Source of the DNA: Candidatus Omnitrophus fodinae SCGC AAA011-A17
GTDB taxonomy: Bacteria; Omnitrophota; Omnitrophia; Omnitrophales; Omnitrophaceae
Direction of reading: 5' to 3'
Length of the DNA: 56,093 nucleotides
NCBI GenBank assembly: GCA_000405945.1
Contig: ASOC01000001.1
Location: 1 to 56,093 of the forward strand
Shown piece after piece: positions 44,078 to 52,856 of this stretch. The translations under genes and the position numbers were made by a program. Below the pieces are notes generated by a model. It made no database searches and had not been told where the DNA came from. It saw nothing but the letters and a program-made list of their open reading frames with translations. How positions within the stretch are numbered: position 1 is the first letter of the stretch; each line of letters begins with the position of its first letter.

Positions 44078-45107
44078 TTTTTTTCGCTCCGTCCTAATTT
44101 TTTTCGCTGAAATCATTCTTTTGATTTTGCTGTTGGAAGGCCTGTCGAGCTTTGCGCTAAGTTTCACCTCAGCTTGCATCACTTCTGAATTGTCCGCTAC
44201 GCGGTACGATGAGTTTCTCGGCTGGGTCAGCGAGCCGGATTTACAGGAGCGGAATAGGTTCGGTCCCGGCCTGTCTTTTCGCACGAGCGCGCAAGCGTTC
44301 AGAAATTCCGAGGTTTTTGACAGGGCCGTACCCAAAGGTAAAATCCGGGTGATTTGCTCAGGCGATGCCTTCACGCAGGGGCAGGGAGTGGACAATGACC
44401 ACACATGGCCCGCTCAGCTGGCGACCCTGGACTGGCGGCTTCAAGTGGTGAATATGGGGCAGGCCGGTTACGGTCTTGACCAGTCTTATTTGCGTTATAT
44501 TCGTGACGGGTTGCGCCTCGATCACAAAATTCATTTTTTCGGCGTGACAGCCGACGATTTTTCTCGCATCAAAAATTCTAAATTTCTTGGGATTTACGAT
44601 AAACCGGTTGTGGCTATTGAGGGGGAGACCATCAAGGTGCGCAACGTGCCCGTGCCCGGCTCGTCAGTTTTTGATCAACGCTTGCGCGGTCTAATCAGGG
44701 TAGGAAAAGGATTGAGAACTTACGAGCTTATCAACGGGCTGTTACAGAAAGTGGTTCCTCAACCAGCCGCGCTTTCGGCGTCCGACTATCAGGACATTAA
44801 AGAAATCGCCCGCGCGCTATTTACTGACATGCATAAGAAAATCACGGAAAAAAAGGGCAAGTTCGTGCTCGTCTTTCTCCCTACGAGTGAGGACTATTAC
44901 CGGGAGGACACGGATACTTTACGGGCTTGGCTTAAGATGGAACTTAAGGTGCGTGGCATAATTATGATAGATTTGGTGGATGAATTGAGGAAACTGTCAC
45001 TCCGAGACTACAAGAATTTCTTCCGAGGTCATTATTCCGAAGCCGGCAACCGTTTTGTGGCGAAGGATTTATACAACTCACTCATTGCTTCCGGCGATTT
45101 GGCCTAA
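44061..45107 (+). CDS. Membrane-anchored SGNH-fold protein lacking catalytic residues
   Basis: A 348-residue protein with an N-terminal hydrophobic anchor (about 8-31) and an SGNH/GDSL-like fold, GDAFTQGQGVDNDHTWPAQL. The nucleophile position of the GDS motif is Ala (GCC codon near 44365). The block III Gly-x-Asn-Asp is replaced by FFGVTADDFSRI, and the block V Asp-x-x-His becomes RGHYSEAGNRF, with His but without the usual Asp. It therefore looks like a non-catalytic SGNH relative, perhaps a sugar-binding or structural partner. Its start overlaps the fusion gene by 17 bases. The alternative is an acetyl-esterase-like enzyme using other residues. Confidence 0.68.
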   Translation: MKIIVNFFRSVLIFFAEIILLILLLEGLSSFALSFTSACITSELSATRYDEFLGWVSEPDLQERNRFGPGLSFRTSAQAFRNSEVFDRAVPKGKIRVICSGDAFTQGQGVDNDHTWPAQLATLDWRLQVVNMGQAGYGLDQSYLRYIRDGLRLDHKIHFFGVTADDFSRIKNSKFLGIYDKPVVAIEGETIKVRNVPVPGSSVFDQRLRGLIRVGKGLRTYELINGLLQKVVPQPAALSASDYQDIKEIARALFTDMHKKITEKKGKFVLVFLPTSEDYYREDTDTLRAWLKMELKVRGIIMIDLVDELRKLSLRDYKNFFRGHYSEAGNRFVAKDLYNSLIASGDLA

Positions 45108-45167
45108 GCCATAACCCATCAATTGGCATCAGGTTATGAAAAAAGCATTTATCATCCCAAGGGAATA

Positions 45168-45176
45168 TGCTATACT
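45168..45176 (+). promoter_or_regulatory. Extended -10 promoter candidate
   Basis: TGCTATACT is a good extended -10 element in the 112-base spacer after the SGNH gene, about 44 bases before the SDR start at 45220. The -35 region is weak. It is followed by a GCGGAGG ribosome binding site. It likely starts the 45220-49826 operon. A short inverted pair TCCGCT/AGCGGA spans the leader and covers part of the ribosome binding site. Confidence 0.42.
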
Positions 45177-45219
45177 CTTCCGCTGTTTTTTTTAAAGTCT
45201 GAAAGCGGAGGCTTAATCG

Positions 45220-46206
45220 ATGAAAGTGCTGGTCACGGGCGGAGCGGGATTTATCGGCAGTCATTTAGCGGAAGCCATGCTCGACAAAGGTCATGATGTC
45301 ACAATTCTTGACAACCTTTCCACCGGCCGTCTGAAAAACATAGCTCACCTTGAAAAAAATCCCAATTTTCATATTGTCATAGGCGATATCCTGAATGAAT
45401 TCTTGGTCGATAAATTCGTGGAAAGAGCGGACTGGGTTTTTCATCTGGCAGCGGCAGTCGGCGTTCAGCTTATCGTCAAAGACCCGCTGAGGTCGCTTAT
45501 GACCAATATCCGCGGCAGCGAAACTATTTTCGAGTCGGTTTACCGCTATCACAAAAAAGTCCTTATCACCTCCACTTCTGAAATTTACGGCAAGAATATC
45601 AGTGCCGCGCTTAAAGAAGACGATGACCGCATTTTAGGTTCTCCGCTGAAGTCGCGTTGGAGTTATTCCACTTCGAAAGCCGTGGATGAAATTCTAGCCT
45701 ACACCTATTGGCGCGAAAAAAACGTGCCCACCGTGATTGTGCGGCTTTTTAACACCGTAGGGCCGCGTCAGACAGGGCATTACGGCATGGTGATTCCGCG
45801 CTTTGTCGAGCAGGCGCTCAAGGGCGAAGATATCACGGTATACGGCACGGGCGAGCAAAGCCGTTGTTTTCTATATGTCAAGGACGCGGTGAGCGGCATT
45901 ATTAAGCTCATGGAGCATCCTGACGCTTTGGGCAAGGTATTTAATCTGGGTAATCAAGCCGAGGTGACTATCAATGACTTGGCGCGGAAAATCATCACGC
46001 TCACGAATAGCTCTTCGAAAATCGTGCATATTCCGTACGATGAAGCGTATGAAGAGGGATTTGAGGATATGCAGAGAAGGGTCCCTGATACGACCCGGGC
46101 TCGCCAGTTAGTCGGCTTTAATCCTACAATTAAACTCGATGATCTTCTGAATATGGTGATTGCGGAGTTTCAAACGCAAATGTCTCCTGCCGCAAAAATC
46201 AGTTAG
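45220..46206 (+). CDS. NAD-dependent epimerase/dehydratase (extended SDR)
   Basis: Extended SDR of 328 residues with VTGGAGFIGSHLAEAML near the N-terminus, VFHLAAAVGVQLIV, the catalytic TSTSEIYG and YSTSKAVDE Tyr/Lys pair, VRLFNTVGPRQTG and FEDMQRRVPDTTRAR. This pattern resembles UDP-glucuronate decarboxylase or 4-epimerase type enzymes acting on UDP-sugars. GCGGAGG is a strong ribosome binding site. It starts a second cluster that includes PIG-L, WbqC, DegT and WecA-like genes, so its product is probably an activated sugar for the first steps of the glycan. The exact reaction is unresolved. Confidence 0.83.
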   Translation: MKVLVTGGAGFIGSHLAEAMLDKGHDVTILDNLSTGRLKNIAHLEKNPNFHIVIGDILNEFLVDKFVERADWVFHLAAAVGVQLIVKDPLRSLMTNIRGSETIFESVYRYHKKVLITSTSEIYGKNISAALKEDDDRILGSPLKSRWSYSTSKAVDEILAYTYWREKNVPTVIVRLFNTVGPRQTGHYGMVIPRFVEQALKGEDITVYGTGEQSRCFLYVKDAVSGIIKLMEHPDALGKVFNLGNQAEVTINDLARKIITLTNSSSKIVHIPYDEAYEEGFEDMQRRVPDTTRARQLVGFNPTIKLDDLLNMVIAEFQTQMSPAAKIS

Positions 46207-46230
46207 GCCTTTTATCCCTGAGGAGAAACA

Positions 46231-46962
46231 ATGAATCCTGTGCTGAATTCGGACATTTTTAAAAATCAGCGCTGTCTGGTTATTGCCCCGCATCCTGACG
46301 ATGAGGCCTTTGGCTGTTCGGGAACCATGGCCAAATTGAAAGCTCACGGTTCTGAAGTGTTTGTGATTGCCGTGTCTGCCGGCGATGTGCATCACTATAA
46401 CGTCAAGAAGTACGCCTATGTCACGGGCGAGACCCGGCATGAGGAATTTGAAGCGGCCATGAAGACGCTTAATGTGGATGATTACGAGCTTGTTTTCAAT
46501 GACTCGGAAGTCCACTTGAAGCTGGACGCCATGCCCCTCAAAGAGTTGATCAATGTTTTTGAAAAAGACTGCCGCCTGGCCATGGATAAAATCAAGCCGA
46601 CCATGGTGATTTTGCCGGCTATTTCCTATAACCAGGATCATGAAGCGGTTTTTCGCGCCGGGTTCACGGCCTGCCGGCCCAGTTCTCCGGAAGTGAAGCC
46701 CTTTCAGAAAATTGTTCTTTCCTGCGAATATCCCGCGCTGGCCTGGAGCCTCGAGCGCGAGAAATTTCATCCTAATTTTTACGTCGACATCACGGATTAT
46801 CTCGACTTCAAGCTGAAAGCCTTATCCTGCTACAAGTCGCAGGTGCGCACTGGAATCCATCACTGCAGCATTGAAAACGTGGAATGGATTTCAAGAGTGC
46901 GAGGCCGTGAAGTTTCCGTGGAAGCCGCGGAGGCCTTCATGTGCCACCGCTTTCTGGCATGA
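46231..46962 (+). CDS. PIG-L/LmbE-family N-deacetylase
   Basis: Zinc-dependent deacetylase of 243 residues. The first metal motif is VIAPHPDDEAFGCSGTMAKL (His, Asp, Asp). The remaining ligand is in NQDHEAVFRAGF. The family removes acetyl from N-acetylglucosaminyl-linked substrates. GAGGAG upstream of the ATG gives a strong ribosome binding site. The stop overlaps the preferred start of the WbqC gene (ATGA), so these are coupled. It may generate a free amino sugar before or after lipid linkage (inference). Confidence 0.87.
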   Translation: MNPVLNSDIFKNQRCLVIAPHPDDEAFGCSGTMAKLKAHGSEVFVIAVSAGDVHHYNVKKYAYVTGETRHEEFEAAMKTLNVDDYELVFNDSEVHLKLDAMPLKELINVFEKDCRLAMDKIKPTMVILPAISYNQDHEAVFRAGFTACRPSSPEVKPFQKIVLSCEYPALAWSLEREKFHPNFYVDITDYLDFKLKALSCYKSQVRTGIHHCSIENVEWISRVRGREVSVEAAEAFMCHRFLA

Positions 46963-47678
46963 TTGTCGCTGCCCACCAGCTGCATTATCTGCCTTGGCTC
47001 CGGTACATTCATAAGCTTGCCGCGGCTGATATCTTCGTGGTTTTGGACAATATTCAATTCAACAAAAATGGCTGGCAAAACCGAAATAAAATCAAAACCC
47101 CGCAAGGTGCTTTCACGGTAACCGTTCCGATCTTTCATCATCTGGGGCAGACTTTGAATGAGGTGGCCATTGATAATAAACAGCCCTGGAAGCGCAAACA
47201 CTGGGGCAACCTTTTTAACAATTACCGGAAGGCGCCTTATTTTCAGGAGCATGAACCTTTTTTTAAAAAAATATACGAGACGGAATGCGAGAAGCTAAAC
47301 GACATCAATTATGAAATATTGTTTTATCTGGTGAAAACCCTCGGCATCAAGACGAAAATTATGCGGAGTTCGGAAATTAAAATGAGAGGTGAAGCCACGG
47401 AGCGGCTGGCTGCGTTGTGCAAAGATTTAGGCGGCAAGGCGTATCTGACGGGCGCTTTCGCCGCTCAGGAATACCTTGACGAGTCTTTGTTCACGAGTCA
47501 GGGGATGGAAGTCTTGTATCAGCATTTTGAGTGTCCGGTTTACACGCAAGCCTATCCAGCGGCGGGGTTTGTACCCGAATTATCGATTGTGGACATTCTC
47601 TTTAACTGCGGACCGGACAGTCTCGGTCTTTTGATGCAGGGAAAGCATTACAGCAAGCCGGCCGGAGAAGTGGCATGA
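46959..47678 (+). CDS. WbqC-family protein
   Basis: A 239-residue WbqC-like protein, common in O-antigen clusters and without a settled biochemical function. The characteristic start is MIVAAHQLHYLPWLRYIHKL, with LDNIQFNKNGWQNRNKIKT and PYFQEHEPFFKKIYETE. I choose the ATG at 46959 because it matches the family start and overlaps the upstream stop. A GTG at 46941 with GGAGG eight bases upstream is an alternative. The downstream aminotransferase start overlaps its stop (ATGA). Association with an adjacent aminotransferase is common in such clusters. Confidence 0.84.
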   Translation: MIVAAHQLHYLPWLRYIHKLAAADIFVVLDNIQFNKNGWQNRNKIKTPQGAFTVTVPIFHHLGQTLNEVAIDNKQPWKRKHWGNLFNNYRKAPYFQEHEPFFKKIYETECEKLNDINYEILFYLVKTLGIKTKIMRSSEIKMRGEATERLAALCKDLGGKAYLTGAFAAQEYLDESLFTSQGMEVLYQHFECPVYTQAYPAAGFVPELSIVDILFNCGPDSLGLLMQGKHYSKPAGEVA

Positions 47679-48754
47679 TTCCGCATTCAAGACCTACTTT
47701 GGGGCCGGAGGAGAAAAAGGCCTGCGCCGATGTGATTGATTCGCTTTATCTGGCACAAGGTAAGAAAGTGGAGGAATTTGAAAAAACCTTTTGCGCGTTT
47801 ACCAGCCGGCGCTACGCCGTGGCCGTGAGTTCCGGAACAGCTGCTCTTCACCTCACATTAATCGCTTTGGGGCTTTCTGGAAAAGACCAGGTTATTATAC
47901 CGAGCTATAATTGCGCGGCATTGCTGCAGCCCATTGCCGCCTTGCGCGCGACTCCGGTTTTTGCGGATATTGATCCCGAGGATTTTAATATTTCAGCCGC
48001 CGATGCTGTACGAAAAATAAAAAAGGCGACCAAGGCGGCCGTGATTCCTCATTTGTTCGGCCGGGCCGCGGACATGCATGAATTAATGAAACTGGACATT
48101 CCCGTTATCGAAGACGGAACCCAGGCCTTGGGCGCGAATGTTGGCAAGAAAAAAGTCGGCAGTTTTGGTTTGGCCAGCGTTTTTTCCTTTTACGCAACTA
48201 AGATGATAACGACTGGAGAGGGCGGCATGGTGCTCACTGATTCGAAAAAATTGGCGGACACGGTGCGAGACATGAGGGATTATGACAAAAAGGAAACTTT
48301 TAGACTGCGAACGAATTCAAAAATGACTGATCTTGAGGCAGCCATGGGCTTGGTTCAGTTAGCGAGGCTTCCCGATTTTATCCAAAAACGGCGTTTAATC
48401 GCCGCCCGTTACGATGACATCTTTATAAATTCTGCCGTGTCTTTTCCGGCGGCGGATGAATCGCGCAGCCATGTTTATTTCCGCTACGTGGTGCGAGTGA
48501 AGGGAAGGAAGGCATCCGGATGGGTGAAAGCCCTAAACAAGAGCGGAATAGAAGCCAAATCACCGATATTTAAACCCCTTCACCGCTATTTTAACCTGGC
48601 GGATTCAAGTTTGCCTGAAACGGCCAAAGCCATGAATGAAGCTATTTCTTTGCCGATATTTCCGGCCATGACAAACGAACAGTTTGATTGTGTGAGAAAT
48701 GAATGTTTCCGGTTGTTTAAAGATGCGGGAGCCAAGTTGTATGTGGAGATATAG
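47675..48754 (+). CDS. DegT/DnrJ/EryC1 sugar aminotransferase
   Basis: PLP aminotransferase of 359 residues. The N-terminus is MIPHSRPTLGPEEKKACADV. VSSGTAALHLTLIAL is the PLP-phosphate loop. IEDGTQALGANV carries the cofactor-binding Asp, and VFSFYATKMITTGEGGMVL contains the Schiff-base lysine. All core residues are present. The start overlaps the WbqC stop, and the end overlaps the next gene by 14 bases. It would aminate a 4-keto or 3-keto nucleotide sugar from an SDR in this or an upstream operon (inference). Confidence 0.88.
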   Translation: MIPHSRPTLGPEEKKACADVIDSLYLAQGKKVEEFEKTFCAFTSRRYAVAVSSGTAALHLTLIALGLSGKDQVIIPSYNCAALLQPIAALRATPVFADIDPEDFNISAADAVRKIKKATKAAVIPHLFGRAADMHELMKLDIPVIEDGTQALGANVGKKKVGSFGLASVFSFYATKMITTGEGGMVLTDSKKLADTVRDMRDYDKKETFRLRTNSKMTDLEAAMGLVQLARLPDFIQKRRLIAARYDDIFINSAVSFPAADESRSHVYFRYVVRVKGRKASGWVKALNKSGIEAKSPIFKPLHRYFNLADSSLPETAKAMNEAISLPIFPAMTNEQFDCVRNECFRLFKDAGAKLYVEI

Positions 48755-49826
48755 AGAAATTTTCTTATTGAGTTTTGGAATTGCCGCGGCTTTGGTTCCT
48801 GTGGTGCGTTTATTGGCATTTCGATTCGGTATCCTTGATCACCCTAAAGCGCATGGAATTCATTCCCATCCGGTGCCCAGAATAGGCGGCATCGCGATTT
48901 ACATTGCTTTTGTATCAGGCTCGCTTTTCCGCATGGATTTGAGCACCGGCCTAAAAGGCGTGTTGCTGGCTTCATCCATGGTGTTTATCATTGGAGTTTT
49001 CGATGATTTAAGGCATATTCGCGCGTCACTGAAGCTGGTCTGGCAGGTGTTTGCCTGTTTAATCATGATGTTTAAATACGGGGTCATTCTGACCGTTTTT
49101 CCGAGCATGATTTTAAACGCTTTTTTCACCGCTCTCGGCATTATCGGGCTTACCAATGCCGTGAATTTCCTGGATAATATGGACGGCCTGTCTTCGGGGC
49201 TAATCGCCATATCCAGTCTGAGTATTTTTGTCGTTGGCTACTCCACTGGCCAGATTTGGCTTTGTTATTTGTCGCTTGCTTTGGCGGGCGCCGCGGTAGG
49301 ATTTCTGGTGTTCAATATACGCAAAGCCTATGTGTTTATGGGTGACGCGGGAAGCACTTTTTTGGGATTCACCATTGCCAGCCTTTGCGTGATGACTGAA
49401 TGGTCTTATTACTGGACAGTGACGCTTTCAGTTCCCATCCTCATCCTGGGAGTGCCAATTCTCGATATGTTTTTGATCACGGTGCTTCGCATCAAGGAGC
49501 ATAAGGTGAAAAATTTCAAACAATGGATCGATTACACGGGAAAGGACCACCTTTCCCACCGGTTCATGCGCCTGGGGTTGGGCGAACGCGGCGCGGTAGC
49601 CGCCATTTGGGCCCTGCAATTATTATTTTGCGTGTTAGCTGTTCTGATTCAACCGCGGGGCCTTGGATACGGCGTCGCCGGGCTTGGTATTTATTTCTTG
49701 TTTCTTGCCGGCGTTATCGTCGCTTTCCGTAAAAAAAGGCATATTGTTTTGAAACTAAACAAACGGAAAAGAAATAAGAGAAGCGGTAAGAGGGGATCCT
49801 CTAGAGAGACTGCATTGGTCCGTTGA
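48741..49826 (+). CDS. WecA/MraY-family polyprenyl-phosphate sugar-1-phosphate transferase
   Basis: Membrane enzyme of about 361 residues (start chosen at 48741) with about eleven helices. It would transfer a HexNAc-1-phosphate from UDP-HexNAc to undecaprenyl phosphate, the priming step of glycan synthesis. Landmarks are HPKAHGIHSHPVPRIGGIAIY, VFDDLRHIRASLKL, NAVNFLDNMDGLSSG, VFMGDAGSTFLGF and the histidine motif KDHLSHRF. The final roughly 20 residues are very basic and run through a polylinker-like sequence before the stop. The end overlaps the minus-strand SGNH fragment by 26 bases. Symbol withheld because the sugar is unknown. Confidence 0.84.
   Translation: MWRYREIFLLSFGIAAALVPVVRLLAFRFGILDHPKAHGIHSHPVPRIGGIAIYIAFVSGSLFRMDLSTGLKGVLLASSMVFIIGVFDDLRHIRASLKLVWQVFACLIMMFKYGVILTVFPSMILNAFFTALGIIGLTNAVNFLDNMDGLSSGLIAISSLSIFVVGYSTGQIWLCYLSLALAGAAVGFLVFNIRKAYVFMGDAGSTFLGFTIASLCVMTEWSYYWTVTLSVPILILGVPILDMFLITVLRIKEHKVKNFKQWIDYTGKDHLSHRFMRLGLGERGAVAAIWALQLLFCVLAVLIQPRGLGYGVAGLGIYFLFLAGVIVAFRKKRHIVLKLNKRKRNKRSGKRGSSRETALVR
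49792..49806. other. 15-base sequence identical to a pUC-type polylinker
   Basis: The 15 bases GGGGATCCTCTAGAG (adjacent BamHI- and XbaI-type sites) match the pUC19 polylinker as I remember it. The match stops on both sides, and the surrounding sequence remains in both convergent reading frames. It may be coincidence or a vector trace at an assembly join. Confidence 0.4.
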
Positions 49827-50151
49827 TTAGATAGTCGGCAATTACTTTGCCGGCTTTGGCCGCGCCTTTCGCGGTTAGATGAACGTCATCATAAAAGTAG
49901 TCCAGTGTTTTTGGTATTTCATTATCCAAATCAATCACTTCAATCCCGTCTTCAACTCGAAGATTCCGTACAGCGTCGTTGAACCTTCGCATTTCGCGGT
50001 ATAGAAATTCGTTGCTGAGATTAATCCCCGGATTCGGCAGATAACCCATCCATAGCTTATTATCGATTTTCTGCGGAATGTTGTTTTGATAAATGGATGG
50101 TTCGGTCATGAGTATGATGCGGACTTTGTGTCCGCGGGCAATAAAAACCAT
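49801..50151 (-). CDS. C-terminal fragment of an SGNH hydrolase (frameshifted)
   Basis: A 116-residue frame that completes the SGNH hydrolase begun at 50945. It contains HKVRIILMTEPSIYQNN and the block V Asp-x-x-His motif FYDDVHLTAKGAA. The true reading frame extends further upstream (SLNDFLKNLKEMV, reaching the homopolymer at 50214), so the ATG at 50151 is probably not an independent start. It joins the N-terminal fragment if one base is added to the seven-A run on the minus strand. The 3' end overlaps the WecA-like gene convergently. Listed separately because the frames differ as the sequence stands. Confidence 0.68.
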   Translation of the reverse strand: MVFIARGHKVRIILMTEPSIYQNNIPQKIDNKLWMGYLPNPGINLSNEFLYREMRRFNDAVRNLRVEDGIEVIDLDNEIPKTLDYFYDDVHLTAKGAAKAGKVIADYLINGPMQSL

Positions 50152-50177
50152 TTCTTTAAGGTTTTTTAGAAAATCAT

Positions 50178-50945
50178 TCAGCGATTTTGATTCTTGAATT
50201 TCGGAAACCGGAGTTTTTTTCTTTTTCTAACCATTGAGTCCCATTTGGACTGTATGCTTCGAAGGCTAAGCCTATCGGTTAAATTCCGTTTCAGCAAGGC
50301 CAGTAGATAGGATTTTTTGCATAAGGACCGGATCAAACCTTTATTGCCGCCTTCTTCGCTGTAACCCGCAAAGTAAAAGGACCTATTGAAATCGGTTCGT
50401 GTTAGAGGATTAAAGCTTGGAACGGTTCCGTATCGAAGGTCGTTAATGGCATGCATGACAATGATAATATCCGGTTCGTAGTACATAACTTTGTAAATCA
50501 AAGTCACCAGACTGTCGGCCGTGAGATTACCGCTCATGGCTGCATTGATGCATTCGAACCGGGTCGGTGCCAGGGCAGAATTTATTCCTTGTTCGACTAT
50601 CCCTGGGAATGTCTGCTCTTCTTCCAGTGTCAGGCTTTCTGTGGTGGATTCGCCCAGAAAGAATATGCGGGCAGTTCCTGCGGGTTTTACGGAGGTTTTC
50701 ATGGCGCTGGAGCGAAAGCTAAACGCGTTGATCTGAAAGTGAACCGGCTCTTTTTGTCCCAAATTTCCAATATTGTAATTCGCTGAAAATCCGGGAATCC
50801 ACTCTTTCCGGATATAGGGATGATCTGAAGTCCGGTCGAGGGTATTGCGAGGCTGCAAGTTTGGAAGAGAGATTCGGATTAAGATTTCGCCTGCCGCAGC
50901 GACGAGAAGCAAACATAAAATTAGCTTAATAACAAATGTTTTCAT
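50178..50945 (-). CDS. N-terminal fragment of a membrane-anchored SGNH hydrolase (frameshifted)
   Basis: A 255-residue frame beginning with a hydrophobic anchor (VIKLILCLLLVAAAGEIL). It carries the GDSL block I equivalent IFFLGESTTES with the nucleophile Ser and block III HAINDLRYG. The last codons run through seven A residues (minus strand, 50214-50220) and then into a short out-of-frame tail ending at 50178. One extra A would fuse it to the downstream frame to give about 381 residues with the full SGNH set. Such proteins may remove or add O-acetyl groups on a surface glycan. Frameshift versus assembly error cannot be decided here. Confidence 0.72.
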   Translation of the reverse strand: MKTFVIKLILCLLLVAAAGEILIRISLPNLQPRNTLDRTSDHPYIRKEWIPGFSANYNIGNLGQKEPVHFQINAFSFRSSAMKTSVKPAGTARIFFLGESTTESLTLEEEQTFPGIVEQGINSALAPTRFECINAAMSGNLTADSLVTLIYKVMYYEPDIIIVMHAINDLRYGTVPSFNPLTRTDFNRSFYFAGYSEEGGNKGLIRSLCKKSYLLALLKRNLTDRLSLRSIQSKWDSMVRKRKKLRFPKFKNQNR

Positions 50946-50995
50946 GCGAGGATTGTAAGTTTGAAGCCATTAAAGTTCAATAGATTTTAAAACTC

Positions 50996-52788
50996 TCATA
51001 AGTGATATAAGAAGAATGACTTATTTTTATAAATTAAGGGAAAAAGCAAGTCTGGTCTGAGGGTGGTGGTGAAATAGTATGTGGCGCCATACTGCTCCTT
51101 CATGTCTTTAAGCTGGAGAGTCGTGAGTAGGGGGTAGTTGTATTTAAATTCGGAATGGATTCGGGCACTGCGATTTTTGAATGGCATATCCCGGTTTAAA
51201 GCCTTCATGCGTGCGTACCACTCGTGTATGGAACGATCAACAAAAAAATACTTAAAACTGGCAATCTGCGCGCGGTGAGTTAAAATCCAAAAGCGGTACT
51301 CCCAAGGCGGCGCGATGAAAATACTATCTTCAGGTGTATTGGCCTGTATCCATGCTGCCGCCTCCTCAAAATCATCCGCATATTTTTCAGTAAGAGCGTT
51401 CCGCCAGTCAAACACAAATCCGGCAGTCCGCCGCAGTAAATTACTTGGCGCCTGGTATTGAGTTCCTAAGAAAAATACAAGCAATCCAAACGCTACTCCT
51501 TGAAGTTTAAAACGATTCTGTTGACTCACTAATGCCATTCGCAGGAATTTAAAGACCGTGAGTGAAAACAGCAGTGGAAGAAAAACGGGCCCTAGCCTGA
51601 ACGGGGAAAGGTACAGGAATGACAGGACGGAGAACTTGTAAGCGGCCAGTCCGGGAATAAAAAAGATCAGTAGTGTGGAAAGAAAAACAATAAGTTTTTT
51701 TGCTGTGTCGGGTTGATAGGTTTTAGGAATCATCCAAAAGACGGCTGCACTGCACAAAAGGATCTGAAAACAGTTTGCTGTGGTCAAAAAATAGGAAGGA
51801 TCAAAATGGTGAGGACCTTGAAGGAACATTGTGAGGGCGTATTCCTGGTAATTTACGGGGCCGCTTTTCAATTTGTAGAGAATAGCTGTAAAAGCACCAG
51901 GAAATGCAGTTACCAAAAAAGCGATTAGAGGTTTGTATAAATCCCCCATTGATTTTCTATAAGTTTGGCTAGCTAGAAAGGTCATTAAAACGGCAAAGCT
52001 TCCCCAAAATCCGACCAAAAAGTGGAAAGAAAGCGCTAGGCCGCAGTTTAATGCGGTTTTGATCCAACGGTCATTCAGCATATGGTCGATGGCGCGGAAA
52101 AGAAAAAAATAAGCGACGCATTTGGCCTCAAAACTGTGAAATATCCACTCTCCTGCGGCAAGGCATTGGCGGCTGCAAAGCCAGAAGAAAAATCCAAGCG
52201 TGGCTTCCCACCATTTCAACCCTAATGTTTTCGCCAAACTAAGTAGCGCTGAAATCAGCATAGCCCACACCAATATTCGTCCAAACATGGCAATCATTAG
52301 ATCGTTCATAATCAACGTGAACGGGGCCACCAAAAGGTCGAATACAAGATGAGTGTAGGCACCGCGGATCCATGTCCAATCGTGAGAAAGATAGCGGGGA
52401 TTGAGTAATCTCCGTGGGTTAATTAGGTATACCGTTTCATTTTCAGCGAAATGCGGCTTAAAGCAAAATAACATAACTAGCATGAACATGAAGAGGCCTG
52501 CTGCTGTCCATTGTAATTTTTCCGAAACATCCGAGTGGAGTATAAAAGTAGCGGGAATGAGAAAAAGAACCGATATTAAAACACAAGCCGCTAGATAGGC
52601 ATCACCTGTTCTGAGATACACTGAAAGGGGGAATGTGTTTTTACCTTCAAAAAAAAGTTCGCCAGCGGGAAAGAGTCGCTGCGGTAGATATAAGAAATTA
52701 AAGCATGGCCCCACATGGCATAAGCCGCGGTCAACAGTGCCAAAGCTGTGCATGTCCTGAAAATTAATGATTTGGAGCTGAATGGCAT
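50996..52788 (-). CDS. Large polytopic membrane protein, DUF6798-like (frameshift near N-terminus)
   Basis: About 597 residues once joined. The main frame starts at about 52753, with roughly eleven hydrophobic segments and a soluble C-terminal domain (WIQANTPEDSIFIAPPWEYR), the layout of GT-C-like DUF6798 proteins. A more convincing N-terminus lies in another frame starting at 52788: a hydrophobic first helix (LIFRTCTALALLTAAYA) then SDSFPLANFF. The two frames meet at an eight-T run on the minus strand (52649-52656), and one more T would give NFFFEGKNTFPLSVYLRTG continuously. The literal main frame begins instead with MHSFGTVDRGLCHVG, which lacks a plausible first helix. A role in glycan or lipid modification is only an inference. 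Confidence 0.6.
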
Positions 52789-52856
52789 AGGTAAGTATAG
52801 AACGCCAATGTCTCTACTTCAAATATTTTAAAATTTTCTGAGAAGTGTTTATGAAC

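Noticed and set aside
45110..45138. Inverted repeat CATAACC...GGTTATG as a terminator
   Set aside because: It is followed by A residues rather than a T-run, and the loop is long (15 bases).
50178..50226. Programmed -1 frameshift in the SGNH gene as the favoured reading
   Set aside because: The A AAA AAA heptamer fits, but no stimulatory structure is evident and a second homopolymer shortfall lies nearby, so an indel is more likely.
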